From positions 76,267,327 to 76,331,326 of the forward strand of contig NC_057861.1 in assembly GCF_019393635.1 (NCBI RefSeq): DNA of 64,000 bases, written 5' to 3'. Both the position numbers and the translations under genes were made by a program. Positions within the stretch are counted from its first letter, which is position 1, and each line of letters opens with the position of its first letter. A model generated the notes under the pieces. That model worked only from the letters and a program-made list of their open reading frames with translations, was not told the DNA's origin and did no database searches. This document shows, piece by piece, positions 11,958 to 23,465 of the stretch. Origin of the DNA: Dromiciops gliroides (Eukaryota > Chordata > Mammalia > Microbiotheria > Microbiotheriidae).

Positions 11958-14499
11958 GAATTCATATGCCTTGCTTGCCTAGTGCCTTTGTTTGATATCC
12001 TCCCATTGAAATCCCCTGCATACCCAGCATCACAGGATAAGATTTAAACCTGGAAGGGACCTAAATTCTGAGGACTAGAGGGTGAGGTATATAATGTATC
12101 ATTATGTATGTTGTCTAAAGATTGGCCTCATTATATTCCTAGGGTTTCATGACCAACTTGGCTGCAATATTTTTAATTTTATTGGCCATAGAAACTCCCC
12201 AAAACCATTGAGTATATTAGAAAAAAGTTATTAGCTACATTGGTGAAGGGAGCACCCCAACAACAAACTTTTGTACCCTTTAAGTATTCCATTATTCCAC
12301 ATCATGCATACAAATAAATAATTGTTACTTATACCTAACATAGATCTGTCCGTTGGATTACCCACAATGGTGAGGTCCTTTGTCTAAAGATGACATTCTG
12401 TTGATTACATAAAGCCCTGTAAAACTAGAAGGGCCTCCTCAGTGAGACCCATGAACAGTCAAAAGAGTTTTGTCCAACAATCTACATAGAAAAAAAGGCA
12501 GACAAAGAAAGACTATTAATCAGATGAATAATCTAAAGAGTTATACCATCAGAACATATTATATATTGCATAATATAAAATCACACATGTGATATACATT
12601 TATTACATATGTGTAAACCATCACTCATAACACATGCACAATAAATTACTTATTTCGCATGCATAGTGCCATCAAACACGTACACTATGTGATTTATCAC
12701 GTGTATGTGATAAGACATTTATTATGTGTTTTATATGTTGTGTTATATATATGATAAGCATGTGTGTAGATGCTATATGTATGCACACCCATTGATCTTT
12801 AAATCTATGCATATTTTAAAATAATAATACTATACTTCAATGAATATATGATCTCACTCATGTGGTACTTACCTCTAGTGGTACAAAGCACAACTTGTTA
12901 CCTTCTTCAATTTTCATTTTTTCCCTTCCATAAATCTTTCATTAATGATCTATCTAGAACACAGGCAGCTTTTTTCTTGGTCTTTTAAGATTCTGTGAAT
13001 CCAACAAGACAATATTTATGAAGCACCTATACAATAGCCGATATATTGTAGGTACTTATGCTTCTGCCCCATCTCTTTTCAGTGGATAAGAGTGAAACAT
13101 TTGGACTGTCTATGTATTCTCCTTTGCTTTCCCTACACAGCTGTTCAATTTTCTTTTCAGATCATGCAACTTTGAGGTGATATCTCTTACTGTTCTCTAC
13201 TAAGGTCCAACTCTATGACAGGAAGAGAACTCTAGAAGTTCAAAGGTGGCTATGTCAGCAGAAAAAGACCTGGGTCCAAATACCAGCTCTCCCATTTATG
13301 GCTATGTGACTTTGGGCAAGTCATTTAACCTATCTGTGACTCAGTTATCTTATCTGTAAAATGAAGGTTTGGAATTAGATGGCCTCTGAGGTCTCTTCCT
13401 AATATTGATGATTCTATAGATATGATGACCATATTTTCTGAACCCCAAATGGAAACAGTCTGACTAAGAATATTTCTTTTGCAAAACCTTATTAAAATTA
13501 TATTTTTTTCTTGATGAGAAGAAAACATCTCATTTCTTGAATATATTGGTCATTGTATCTATAACACTCACAAATGCATGTTGCAAATGAGAGACTGTGG
13601 CATTTGTTGGATTTCAAATCAATAATGCTTGTTTAGCAACAGCAATGAGCTCAGTAGTATTAGGTCCTCTGAGAGATACTAGAACAATCTAAAATCAGTT
13701 CCCTGACGTCAGGGAGCTTACACCCTCATAGGAAAAACAAAATGTACAAAACAAGATCACATATATTATCAAGTGCTAAAGAGAATGGTATAGGTGGTGA
13801 ATACTGGGCTTTTGTCAGAAGAATCTTTCCCATTTGTGGTATATGAATGCGCAAAACCAGAACAAAACAAACAAAAAACTGCACCTTTTCTTGGGACTTT
13901 TTTATGCTTTTTATCCTATGGATGTTTAGACTGGATTTCTGGTAATATCACCTTATAGCAGAACCACATGGTAGGGGGAGACATGTGTTACCCAGGCAAA
14001 CCTCAGGCTGGAGTCCTTATATCTCCCAACTCCTAGCTGCCTTTTGCCTTTTCATTTTTTTTCACCCCACAAACTAGAGTGTACTAGAGTACACTCTCCT
14101 ACAAAAACACACAGTATTGATGAGAAGAATCGGAATAGCTAAAGAGTATACTAGGTGAGAGTAGAGGTTATAAGGAGTACACGTGGACAAGGCAACATTT
14201 TTCCTTGATGCTACAGTACGTAGACACCTTTTCTCTTCTTGTGGTACTCTCATTCTCTTCCTCTGGGCGCATAACATATGTATAAAAGTTATGTCCATGT
14301 GTTTGTTTATTTTCCTGAACTGCTTCCCGCCCCCACTGCCCCTCTATTTAAATCTTTGCCCCAAAGGAAGGTTCTATGAAGAAGGGAAACATAGATTTGG
14401 AAATGAGATATAACAAAAATAAAAGGCATCAGTAAACATTTTTTACAATAAGGTCAATGAAATGTCATGTTAGAGAAACGCATTTAAAATGAAAGAAGT
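11958..14499. other. Non-coding stretch, mostly unassigned
   Basis: No gene is seen. It includes an AT-rich alternating purine/pyrimidine tract (12540-12790), one MIR-like SINE, an L2-like scrap near 13640-13800, and a 22-base near-perfect palindrome at 14076-14097. Confidence 0.6.
13265..13425 (+). mobile_element. MIR-like SINE
   Basis: Ancient CORE-SINE: GTGACTTTGGGCAAGTCATT, then TTATCTTATCTGTAAAATGA. Confidence 0.7.
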
Positions 14500-15167
14500 A
14501 GGGGCAGAGCCAAGATGGTGGAGGAAAGGCTAGTAACCTCTTAGAGCTCCTGACACATTCACCCCCAAAACTCCAAACACAGCATAAGACAACTCTTGGA
14601 ATACCAGAACCCACAAAAGGATGGGCTGAGATCATTTTCTAGCCAAAGATGCCTTAAAAGGTTGGCAGGAGGGGGGTTGCTGTGCTGGGTTGGGAGTGGA
14701 GCCCAACCCCGTGGTTGAGCCAACACAAATCCAGTCCCAGGCAGGCTTCGCCAGAGAAATTTACCCCCAAAGCCTCTGAATAGACTGCAGCACCTGCATC
14801 TTCAGGAACTAAGCTCACGATCTGGTCAGAGGATTGAGCAGTTGGATGAGGGGAGATTACAGGGGTCTCTGCTGGAGCTGAGGTGGAATTTGGTTGTTCT
14901 ACCCGAGTTGAGAAGAAGGAAGCAATCTAGAGTGGTGGCAGCCCAGGTAGGGGAGGGAAACAGGCTCCCTGGAGCTATCTACCATAGCAAACAAAATTTT
15001 GTTGCCTAGTTGATTAGCAAATAGGCTTGGGGTTATTTACATACCAGATCACAGGCCAGGTGAGTGAAGAACCTGCCCCTCCTTAAATCATACCACCTTG
15101 GACTGCCTGAAGCTTGGGACAGTGCATCCTGGAAGTAGTGCCCCCACTTTAAGAAGGAGTTAAAGTA

Positions 15168-15320
15168 GGGGCAGCTAAGTGGTGCAGTGGATAGAGCACC
15201 AGCCCTGGAGTCAGGAGAACCTGAGTTCAAATCCGGCCTCAGACACTTGACACTTACTAGCTGTGTGACCCTGGGCAAGTCACTTAACCCTCATTGTCCT
15301 GCAAAAACAAAAACAAAAAA
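15168..15320 (+). mobile_element. WSINE1-like SINE in HAL1-like element
   Basis: Full-length plus copy. Duplication AGGAGTTAAA. Confidence 0.92.
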
Positions 15321-15518
15321 AGGAGTTAAAAGTCAAGAAATAGGCAGGCAAAATGAGCAGACAGAGAAAGATGCAGACCATAGAAATTTTCTATAGTGAG
15401 AAAGAAGATCGAGGTGCACCTTCAGAAGAGGATAGCAATGTCAGGGCTCCAACATCCAAAGCTTCCAAGAAAAATTTGAATTGGTCTCAGGACATAGAGG
15501 TGCTCAGAAAGGACTTTA

Positions 15519-15661
15519 GGGGGCAGCTAGGTGGTGCAGTGGATAAAACACCAGCCCTGGATTCAGGAGGACCTGAGTTCAAATTTGGCCTCAGACACTT
15601 GACACTTACTAGTTATGTGACCCTGGGCAGGTCACTTAACCCTCATTGCCCTGCAAAAAAA
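15519..15661 (+). mobile_element. WSINE1-like SINE in HAL1-like ORF1
   Basis: Full-length plus copy interrupting the ORF1 coding region. By chance the frame stays open through it. Confidence 0.9.
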
Positions 15662-16590
15662 GGGGGGCAGGAAAGTCATGAGAAAAAAGTCAACAGCTTG
15701 AAAAGCCAAATGGAAATTCTCTCTGAAGAAAATAATTGCCAAAGAATTAGGATTGAACAAATGGAAGCTAGTGACTTTATGAGAAACCAAGACACAATAA
15801 AGCAAATCAAAATGAATAAAAAAGTAGAGGGCAATGTGAAATATCTCCTTGGAAAAACAGCTGACCTGGAAAATAGATCCAAGAGAGATAATCTGAAAAT
15901 TATTGGACTACCTGAAAACCATGATCAAAAAAAGAGCTTAGACATCATCTTCCAAAAGATTGTCAGGGAAAATTGCCCTGATATTCTAGAAACAGAAGAT
16001 AAAATTAAAATTGAAAGAATCCACTGATCACCTCCTGAAAGAGATCCCAAAATTAAAACTCCCAGGAATATTATAGCCAAATTCCAGAGCTCTTAAGTCA
16101 AGGAGAAAATATTGCAAGCAGCCAGAAAGAAACAATTCAAGTACTATGGAGCCACAGTCAGAATAGCACAAGATCTAGCAGCTTCTACATTAAAGGATCA
16201 GAGGACATGGAATATGATATTACAGAGGGCAAAGGAATTGGGATTACAACCAATAATCACCTACCCAGCAAAAATGATTTTAATCTTTCAGGAGGAAAAA
16301 TGGGACTTCAATGAAAAAGAGGACTTTCAAGCATTTGTGATGAAAAGACCTGAACTGAATAGAAAATTTGACTTTCAAATACAAGACCCTAGAGAAGCAT
16401 AAAAAGGTAAACAGGAAAAAGAAATCATGACAGATGTTAAAAAGTTGAACTGTCTACATTCCTACATGGGAACATGATATGTCTAACTCATCAGAACTTT
16501 CTCAGTATTAGGGCAGATGACAGGAATAAATATAGTCAGAGGGCACAGGTGGGAATTGATTATGAAGGAATGATATCTGTAAAGCATTTC

Positions 16591-16747
16591 TTTTTTGTTT
16601 ATCATTTGTTTTGTGGGGTGGTCAGGGTTGGGTGGCATGCCTGGGGTTGCAGAGTTGGTGAGTGTCTTATGTCTGAGGCTGGATTTGGGCTTGGGTCTTC
16701 CTGGATCTAGGGTGGGTACTTTGTCTACTGTGTCACCTAGTTGCCCC
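16591..16747 (-). mobile_element. SINE with unusual strand-biased substitutions
   Basis: A minus copy, recognisable end to end (poly-T side to CACCTAGTTGCCCC). It differs from its neighbours by about a dozen A-to-G and about a dozen C-to-T changes on the + strand with almost no reverse changes. It is inserted in the 3' part of the HAL1-like element, with degraded GATATCT/GACATCT flanks. Confidence 0.7.
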
Positions 16748-17224
16748 ATGATGACATCTTTAGGATAAAATTGAGGGGGGAGAAGATTGCACTTGGGGAG
16801 GGGCAAGGGGAGAGGTAGAATGGGGTGAAATCTCACATGAAAGAAGCAGGAAAGGGCTTCTGGAATAGGGGGAGAGATGGGGGAGGAGTGGGGAAGTGAA
16901 TGAGCCTTACACTCATCAGAATTGGCTCAAAGACCTCACTCTCATAAGAGTTGGCTCAAGGAGGGAACGACATACACACCAAATGGGTGGAGTCATTTAT
17001 CTAACCCTGCAGGAAAGTAGGAAGGGAAGGGGATAAGGAGGAAGGGGTAAAAGAAGGGAGGGCAGAGAGGGGGAGGAGACAGTCAGAAACAAAACACTTT
17101 TGAGGAGGAATAGGGTGAAAGAATATAGAAAACAGAGTAAATATCATGGGGAGGGAATAGGATGGAAAGAAACAGTTAACAATAGTAACTATGAAAAAAA
17201 TTTTGAAGTAGAGGCAAGAATAAT

Positions 17225-17365
17225 GTAAGATGATGATGATGATGATTCATTGATTGATGAAGATTGGATGAAGATGAGGATTGATCGATGAGGACTGATT
17301 GGTGATGGTGAGGATTGATTGAGGGTGATTAAGATTGAGAGTGATGATGAGGATTGATGGATGAT
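17225..17365. repeat. Imperfect GATG/GATT repeat
   Basis: Degenerate GATGAT and TTGATTGATGA units in the 3' part of the HAL1-like element. Confidence 0.85.
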
Positions 17366-17937
17366 GACAAAACATATGGTACTTGCTTTGCTGGGCTATT
17401 ATGAAGAAAATTCTTTGTCAGGCATAAGGTACTATATAAATGTTATCTATTACTGTTGTAGCAAGAATGAACCTCATGGGTTTATTGTAAGGAAATCTCT
17501 CTTTAAAGTACTATATAAATGTAATTTACTATAAAAAAATGATGAGCAGGATGCTATCAGAAAAATCCAGAAAGACCTACGTGAACTGATGCAAAGTGAG
17601 ATGTACTATATACAAAATAACAGCAATATTGTAAGATGGGGAAAAAATGAAAGAAGTGGACTTTTTGTGACAATTACATCAAGAGTGACTCAGATGAGGA
17701 AATGTGCGAAACCTGCTTGAGATCAACATGGGCCTGAGATTGCTCTGTGATTTTATTAGAACTCCAGCCTCACAAGGTATTAAATGTATTCAGGTATAGA
17801 AACCCCCAAATCTTCAACTTTATGTTTCTTTTGCCTTTGAATAGACTTTGGGTTTGCTCTTTTAGGCCATTCTTTCTGTGCCAGGAGGATGGGTAACCAC
17901 CACTGGCTGCTTGCTCTTGCCACCGCCTGGTCAGCAA

Positions 17938-17993
17938 AGGTCACTTAAACTCCATAGCCCCGAAAAAAAAAACAATAGATAGATAGATAGATA
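17938..17993 (+). mobile_element. 5'-truncated SINE tail with GATA repeat
   Basis: Only GGTCACTTAAACTCCATAGC, an A run and a short GATA repeat remain. Confidence 0.4.
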
Positions 17994-18539
17994 ACTGTAT
18001 TTTAATATAAATAACTTTTTTGTAATCCAATCAATTTTACTTTATGCATTTAAAACATTATTCTGAGAAGGGGGACCATGGGCTTTTCCAGACTGCAAAA
18101 AGAGGTCCATGACCCCTTCAGCAATCTGACCAAAAAGACGTAAAAAATTCCCAATGTAGAAAGATCATGATTGAGAAACAAAGGTCCCAAACAAGTACAA
18201 TTGTGGGCTAGGGCCAAATTGATATTTTCATAATTTTTTTCTAAACTTACTCCTAAATCATTACTGATTCAGGGCCAGAGCTGCACTTGGAATCCTGAAC
18301 TCAGGGTGAGGAAACAAGGAGCAGTCTGGTGAACAGTAGCCACCCTACCATAGCCTTTGGGGACGCCCTCTAATACAAACTAGTAAACTTGTGGTTTTGA
18401 GGATAGCACCACCTGGTGACCAAATTATGTACTACAGTTCCTTTCTAATCAGTTAACTAATAATTTGCTTTTCTGTAGGTTCACAGAAAATAGAGCACAA
18501 GCCTAGGTGTGGATTGTTTTATTATTGTATCAGTTTAAG
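17994..18539. other. Non-coding, no assigned feature
   Basis: AT-rich with no open frame or repeat I can name. Confidence 0.5.
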
Positions 18540-18830
18540 TATTGCTTGGGGTATCCACCAAGAGTACACCTAGCTTACCCCATTGTCACATATAGACAGG
18601 GTTTTTATTGTTGTCGATAACAACCTTGGATAACAACTCAATAAAGGAATTGCTGGATAAAAGAGCATGATTAATTTTTGTAACATTTCTTGCATAATTC
18701 CAAATTGTTTTCCACAATAGTTGAACCAATTCATAATTCTACTCCTAATGAATTAGTGTGCCTGTTTTCCCATAGTCCCAATGATAATGAATTTTCCATC
18801 TGTATCAGGGGCCTACAATATGTTTAATCT
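18540..18830 (-). mobile_element. L1 fragment, antisense
   Basis: Diverged antisense L1 3' ORF2 text (ATAATTCCAAATTGTTTTCC then GTTGAACCAATTCA). Confidence 0.55.
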
Positions 18831-19210
18831 CTATGGGAACTAGAGGGGTGCTCAAAAATGGCTGTAAAAGAAACTGTCAATGAGGCATTGAAAGTGGGAC
18901 TCTCTGAGCAGCTGCTTTGGGGGCAAAGATGAAGCTACATGAAAGGTATGGAGATAGGGCATGATTTGGGTGCAAGTTGGTCTTAATCCTTTGGTTTTTG
19001 GTGGTTTTGCCTTTAGTAAAGACTTCTGGCCCATCCTTTGGTTAGGAAGTCGGTATCCAAGAAAGATTGTTGGAGAACTACTTTTGGGAGGGAGGAGGAA
19101 AGGAATGGCATACAGCCACCAAAGGGCATGGCTTCTTGACACTACTGTGGCAGCTGAGATATCTGCTTTCACCAGAACCAGGGATAGGTCTCTTGCAACA
19201 GGAGAAGACT

Positions 19211-19512
19211 GTTGTTGTTTGTCTTTCATTCCCAAAGAAGACCTTGATATCAGGGTGATGTCATGACTTGTCCGGAATTGGATTTAAGTGAGGGAGGGCT
19301 ATGCAAGTCACCAACTTCACTCCTCTAGAGCCATCTGGGTCCAATGGAAAGATATATATCAGGATGACTGGAGATGGCCCTGGTTGTTTAAGGCACTTGG
19401 AGGTTGTGACTTTCCCAAGGTCGCTCAGCTAGTAAGTGTGGAGATGAGATTTGAACTCAGGTTCTCCCAACTTCAGGGCCAGTGCTCTATCTACTGTACC
19501 ACTAGCTGCCCC
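19211..19512 (-). mobile_element. Long composite SINE
   Basis: A tRNA-like head (complement, ending TAGCTGCCCC) is joined to a ~180-base body (TGATGTCATGACTTGTCCGG, ATTGGATTTAAGTGAGGGAG, GAGCCATCTGGGTCCAATGG). The same body occurs at 40860, 51590 and 51772. Confidence 0.75.
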
Positions 19513-19943
19513 ATAGGGCAAGACTAGAGCAGGATAGAAGCAGCAGTCTGTGAAAATCTTTTCAGAGGATGTGATGAAGAATAGGACTTTTCTCTCCCTG
19601 CCTCAAATTCTCTTGGGGAAGTCCTGAGCTAAGAGAGGCCCCAGAGGGTATGTCATCAAATGAGATAACATTGTGTGGCACTTTGCAAACTTTAAAGTGT
19701 ACCTAAGTACTAATTGTTGTTGTTGTTGTTGTTACACCTTCTATTAATCCTTCCATGACCTGCAGATGCTAGGGGGATTTGAAACTTCTCTCTAGACAAT
19801 CCACCTGGAAGTAATGAGGATGGTCAGCAGAAATGGCAGACAGCAATTACACCGAGCATTCCATGAAGTGGAATCAGTTATGTGGCCGAAGTATAGATGG
19901 CCTGCATAATATAAAAGAGAAAGGGTCAGTGGAAACTTCCCAG

Positions 19944-20513
19944 TGACATGGGGGAAATGGGGTAGGGGGTTCCGATAGGGTTAGGGGTTTGGGGTCCTTA
20001 GGAATTCCTCTTTAAAGAATTACACCCTCTTGCACACAAAAGCAATTAGAATAAGATAGTAGTTTATTTAGGGGCTGGGGAAGGGAAGGGAAACCAAGAG
20101 ATAAATCCTTGGGCTTCTTCTCATGGGGAGAAAGGCATGGCACAGAGCGTGGCATGTTCTCCTCAAGCAGGAGACAGGCAGATACTTTTATAGAGGACTG
20201 ATGGAGGTGACCATCCCTGAGTAAAAGGGAGGATCATCCCCCACTGGTGGTGGCTGGAGGAGTTGGGTGAGGGGTGGCTGTAGATCTCTCAAGCCGTCTC
20301 TCTACTAGGGATACAAAGGCAGTAGCCACACCTAATCTTATCTCCCCAGGGGTGAGGGAGACTGGAATGGAGGGTGGTGGTCCTGGAGCTAGGTCAGTCC
20401 GGATCTGGTGCCACTTATCTCTTTAGGTGTGTCTGTCCTTTGGATTAGTTTCTCAAGGAGAAGGTTCTTTGATATAGCCCAGGGAACTTCTGGGGTGGCC
20501 TGGGCCCATAACA
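19944..20513 (-). mobile_element. Solo LTR (ERV1-like), minus strand
   Basis: The 570-base LTR has TG...CA ends and a 4-base duplication CCAG (19940-19943 and 20514-20517). On the minus strand TATAAAAG lies at 20192-20185 and AATAAA at 20068-20063, in the spacing expected for a U3/R/U5 layout. No internal region adjoins. It is a solo LTR left by recombination, of moderate age. Confidence 0.85.
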
Positions 20514-20900
20514 CCAGGGTGAGAGGTGGAAAAGGATGGTAATTTCTCCCATCATTTGGAATGGTATTTCAATTCCAAACTGTGTGGAGCTTGGGCATTA
20601 GTCAAAGATTTCCAGGCTTTATACCTTCTGGTGGACAGTAGATATATTTCAGTCCTTAAGAAGGTTCCCATGTGCAGCCCAGAAAGGAGGCTCATGCCAG
20701 TACCCTGGGGAGATGATGATGATGCCATTGGATTTGTGCTCAAGTATAGTGCCGCTTAGTGGACAAATTGTGAAGTACACCTCCTTTAATGGTTGATTTA
20801 TTATATGAGGTTGTATTTTCTATAAGCTTATAGAAGACAAAAAAGAGGACACCGAGATTACTACCTGAGCACCAAAATGTGTCTCATTCTTCATCTGTAT

Positions 20901-21271
20901 TGTAACAATTGGAATGAAACCACCTGCTGGAGACTTACTGTAGAAAAGCTGCGCCATGAGGCGAACGTCTCTGAGGGCAAGACCTTGGGTCTTTTCTTTG
21001 GTGTCAGGAAGTGACGTTTGCTAGTGGGAGGAAGAAGGAAGAGCCTGGCGCTCTGACTGGGGCTTTTTCCTGGGGACGCTGGTGGAGAAGGGAGCTAGAA
21101 ATGTGCTCTCCCTTTAATAGATAGGAATCTAGGCCTTTTCTTCTCTCTTTACCAAATTCTTATTCTCCTTAATAAATGCTTAAAAGTCTAACTCTTGCTA
21201 AAGCTTATAATTTATTGGTGACCACTCATTAGATATTTTAGACAGTTTAGCTAGAATTTTAGCCCTTAACA
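20901..21271 (+). mobile_element. Solo LTR (ERV), plus strand
   Basis: The 371-base element starts TGTAACAATT and ends GCCCTTAACA, with the 4-base duplication GTAT (20897-20900 and 21272-21275). AATAAA lies at 21171-21176. No internal retroviral sequence is present. The family could not be named. Confidence 0.8.
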
Positions 21272-21289
21272 GTATCCATCACCTCTCTG

Positions 21290-21668
21290 AGTTAAATTGT
21301 ATGAGGAGGAAGGTATGTTTCACGGTCAATCCTCCGGAGTTAAGATTGGTTATTACTTTGTCAGTCAACAAGCATTTATAAAGCCTTTCTATGTTAGAGG
21401 CACTGCACTAAGCCCATTATTGATACTATCTTTTAATGTTGTTTTCACGTACATCACTGTAATTGTTGTGTACATTGTCTACCTTTTAAAAATCTCTGCA
21501 TCACTTCATACTGCATCAGTCCAAAATTCCCAAACTTTTTCTGAATTCTTCATATTTGTAATTTCTTGTGGTATGATAATATTCCATTACAGTAATATAT
21601 TACAATTTACTCAGCCATTTAACAATTGGTAGAGATTCTCTTTGTTTCTAGTTGTTTGCTACCACATG
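21290..21668 (-). mobile_element. L1 3' UTR fragment, antisense
   Basis: Antisense L1 text with ATAATATTCCATTACAGTAA and CAGCCATTTAACAATTGG, the host of the solo LTR at 21673. Confidence 0.5.
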
Positions 21669-21672
21669 CTAA

Positions 21673-22318
21673 TGTGAGAAACAAGGTTCCTCACTGACTC
21701 AATGTAAACAGGAAGGCAATTTATTGAACAATCTTGCAAGAAAGGATGTCTCTATGGGCAAGGCCCACCCTAGCTATAGACAGCCAGACTTTTATACCCT
21801 AAGCTCAAGTCTAAAGTCCCTCCCCCAATCTCCCATTGGTTGGTTATTACAGAAGGTACAATGATTCCAGAGAAGTCCACTCAATAATCCACTTCACATG
21901 ATTCCCCCCTCCCATTACATGCATCTTCATACATCGCATGTTCAAAAATGGCAGCTGTCTCTGCCTTTGAGGCATTAGCAGATAATATTCATTAACTGAT
22001 TAAGCCGGGTAGCTAGGTGTTACACCTGCCCTGGAGTCAAAAGGGTCTGAATTCAAATCTGACCTCAGATACTTGACACTAGCTGCGTGACCCTGGGCAA
22101 GTCACTTAACCCCAAATGCCTCACCAAAAAACAAAAAATAAATAAATGAATAGATAGATAGATGAAATAAACTGATTAAGCATACTCAGAAAGGAGTTGA
22201 GTTTACTAAAGTTCACTTGACAAAAACTGGATCCAAACAGTTTTTGTTTTCTTAACTTTAGGACAGAAGTTGCTTCACTGTTTCTGAAATAAGGGACACA
22301 ATATTTTCATTTCTCACA
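21673..22318 (-). mobile_element. Solo LTR (ERV1-like), minus strand, with SINE inside
   Basis: The termini are TGTGAGAAAC and ATTTCTCACA, a near-perfect inverted pair, flanked by the 4-base duplication CTAA (21669-21672 and 22319-22322). On the minus strand TATAAA lies at 21796-21791 and AATAAA at 21725-21720. A SINE (22005-22169) with its own duplication is inserted inside. No internal region is seen. Confidence 0.85.
22005..22169 (+). mobile_element. WSINE1-like SINE inside solo LTR, head shortened
   Basis: Plus copy lacking part of the head, A-rich tail grading into a GATA repeat. Perfect duplication AACTGATTAAG (21994-22004, 22170-22180). Confidence 0.88.
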
Positions 22319-22379
22319 CTAACGAGATAATATCTAAAGGAACTCTTTGCTATTTCCTGCCTACCCCCTACACTTTTAA

Positions 22380-22900
22380 AACTCTTTGCCTTTGCTTGTG
22401 GTATTCCATTTGACCCCTTCAATCTCCTCAATTCACATGTATCCTTGGAAGCCTAAATCAAATGTCAACTCCTTAATGAAGCCCAGACCGGACAACTCAT
22501 TATCCATGCTCTATACTTTCCCACTTAAAGGCATTCCTAACGAATGCCTTTATTCATAGCATTCTCTCGACTAATGTATGCATTTTTTTCAAAGTATTCT
22601 GTTAGGTACTGGAAACAGGGGCTTATGTTTTACTGGGGGAAACAGCACAGACACAGATAACAGATAAGGAAATGCAAAATAATTAGAGGAAGGGAATTAG
22701 AAAAGGCTTTCTGGAGGAGGTAGCACCTGAGATAAACCTTTAAGGAAGTCTGGGCTTCTCTGAGGTGAGTGTTGAGGGAATATATATTCCAGGTATAGGG
22801 GATGGAGGTCAGAAAGCTTGTTCAAAGACACAGATGAGGGAGACATAATCCTGGGTTCAAGGAACAAAAAACAGGCCAGTTTTGCTACAATTTAGAGCAT
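22380..22900. mobile_element. L2-type LINE 3' fragments, both orientations
   Basis: About 22380-22560 reads in + orientation (the Cys/Pro-rich 3' ORF end). About 22590-22890 reads in minus orientation (AGGCTTTCTGGAGGAGGTAG). They resemble the copies at 9095 and 38330. Confidence 0.45.
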
Positions 22901-23313
22901 ATGATTATAGTAATGTAAAATGAACCTGGAAAACAAAAGGTCAAGATCACAAAGGAAACAATGAAAAAACTAGAAATAAAGGGGTTCTAGTGGTCAGTCA
23001 ATAAACATTTAAGTCTCTACTTAATTAATGAAATAAAGCATTTATTAAGCATTGTGCCACATACTGTGTTATATTGAGTGTTACTTAACTTTATTTTGGT
23101 TTCTTTTGTAAAATGAAGATAACCACCAAGGTCCCTGTCTGCTCTCAATCTATACAACACCCTGACATCTCTAAAGTGTTTCTAGCCATCATTATCATCA
23201 ATAAAGATATATCAAGAAAGAGAATTTGGAACACAATTTTTTTTAATTGATGTTAAAATTTGTTTTTACATGTAATTTGGGAAAATAAAACTTCTAAATA
23301 GAAAAAAAAAGGG

Positions 23314-23465
23314 GGGGCAGCTAGATGGCACAGTGGATAGAGCACCGGCCCTGGAGTCAGGAGTACCTGAGTTCAAATCCGGCCTCAGACACTTAACACT
23401 TACTATCTGTGTGACCCTGGGCAAGTCACTTAACCCCAATTGCCTCACTAAAAAAAAAAAAAAAA
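23314..23465 (+). mobile_element. WSINE1-like SINE
   Basis: Full-length plus copy, subtype with CACTTAACACTT and TTGCCTCACTAAAA. Confidence 0.9.

Larger units (their letters stand above)
14500..17700 (+). mobile_element. HAL1-like half-LINE (L1 5' UTR and ORF1, no ORF2)
   Basis: It starts GGGGCAGAGCCAAGATGGTG, the marsupial L1 5' end. ORF1-like coding follows: 15353-16027 (interrupted by a SINE) contains a coiled-coil stretch and ENRSKRDNLKIIGLPE, and 16112-16402 contains QAARKKQFKYYGATVRIAQD then AFVMKRPELNRKFDFQ, the ORF1p C-terminal domain. A stop and a break separate the two. After ORF1 comes about 1.1 kb of purine-rich non-coding sequence, a GATG repeat and an L1-type 3' tail (GAACTGATGCAAAGTGAGATG near 17582), with no ORF2. 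That layout is the half-LINE (HAL1) type. SINEs inserted at 15168, 15519 and 16591. Confidence 0.75.

Noticed and set aside
15353-16027. 224-codon open frame as a host gene
   Set aside because: It is HAL1-like ORF1p with a SINE translated in its middle (the ALDSGGPEFKFGLRHLTLTS part), not a host protein.
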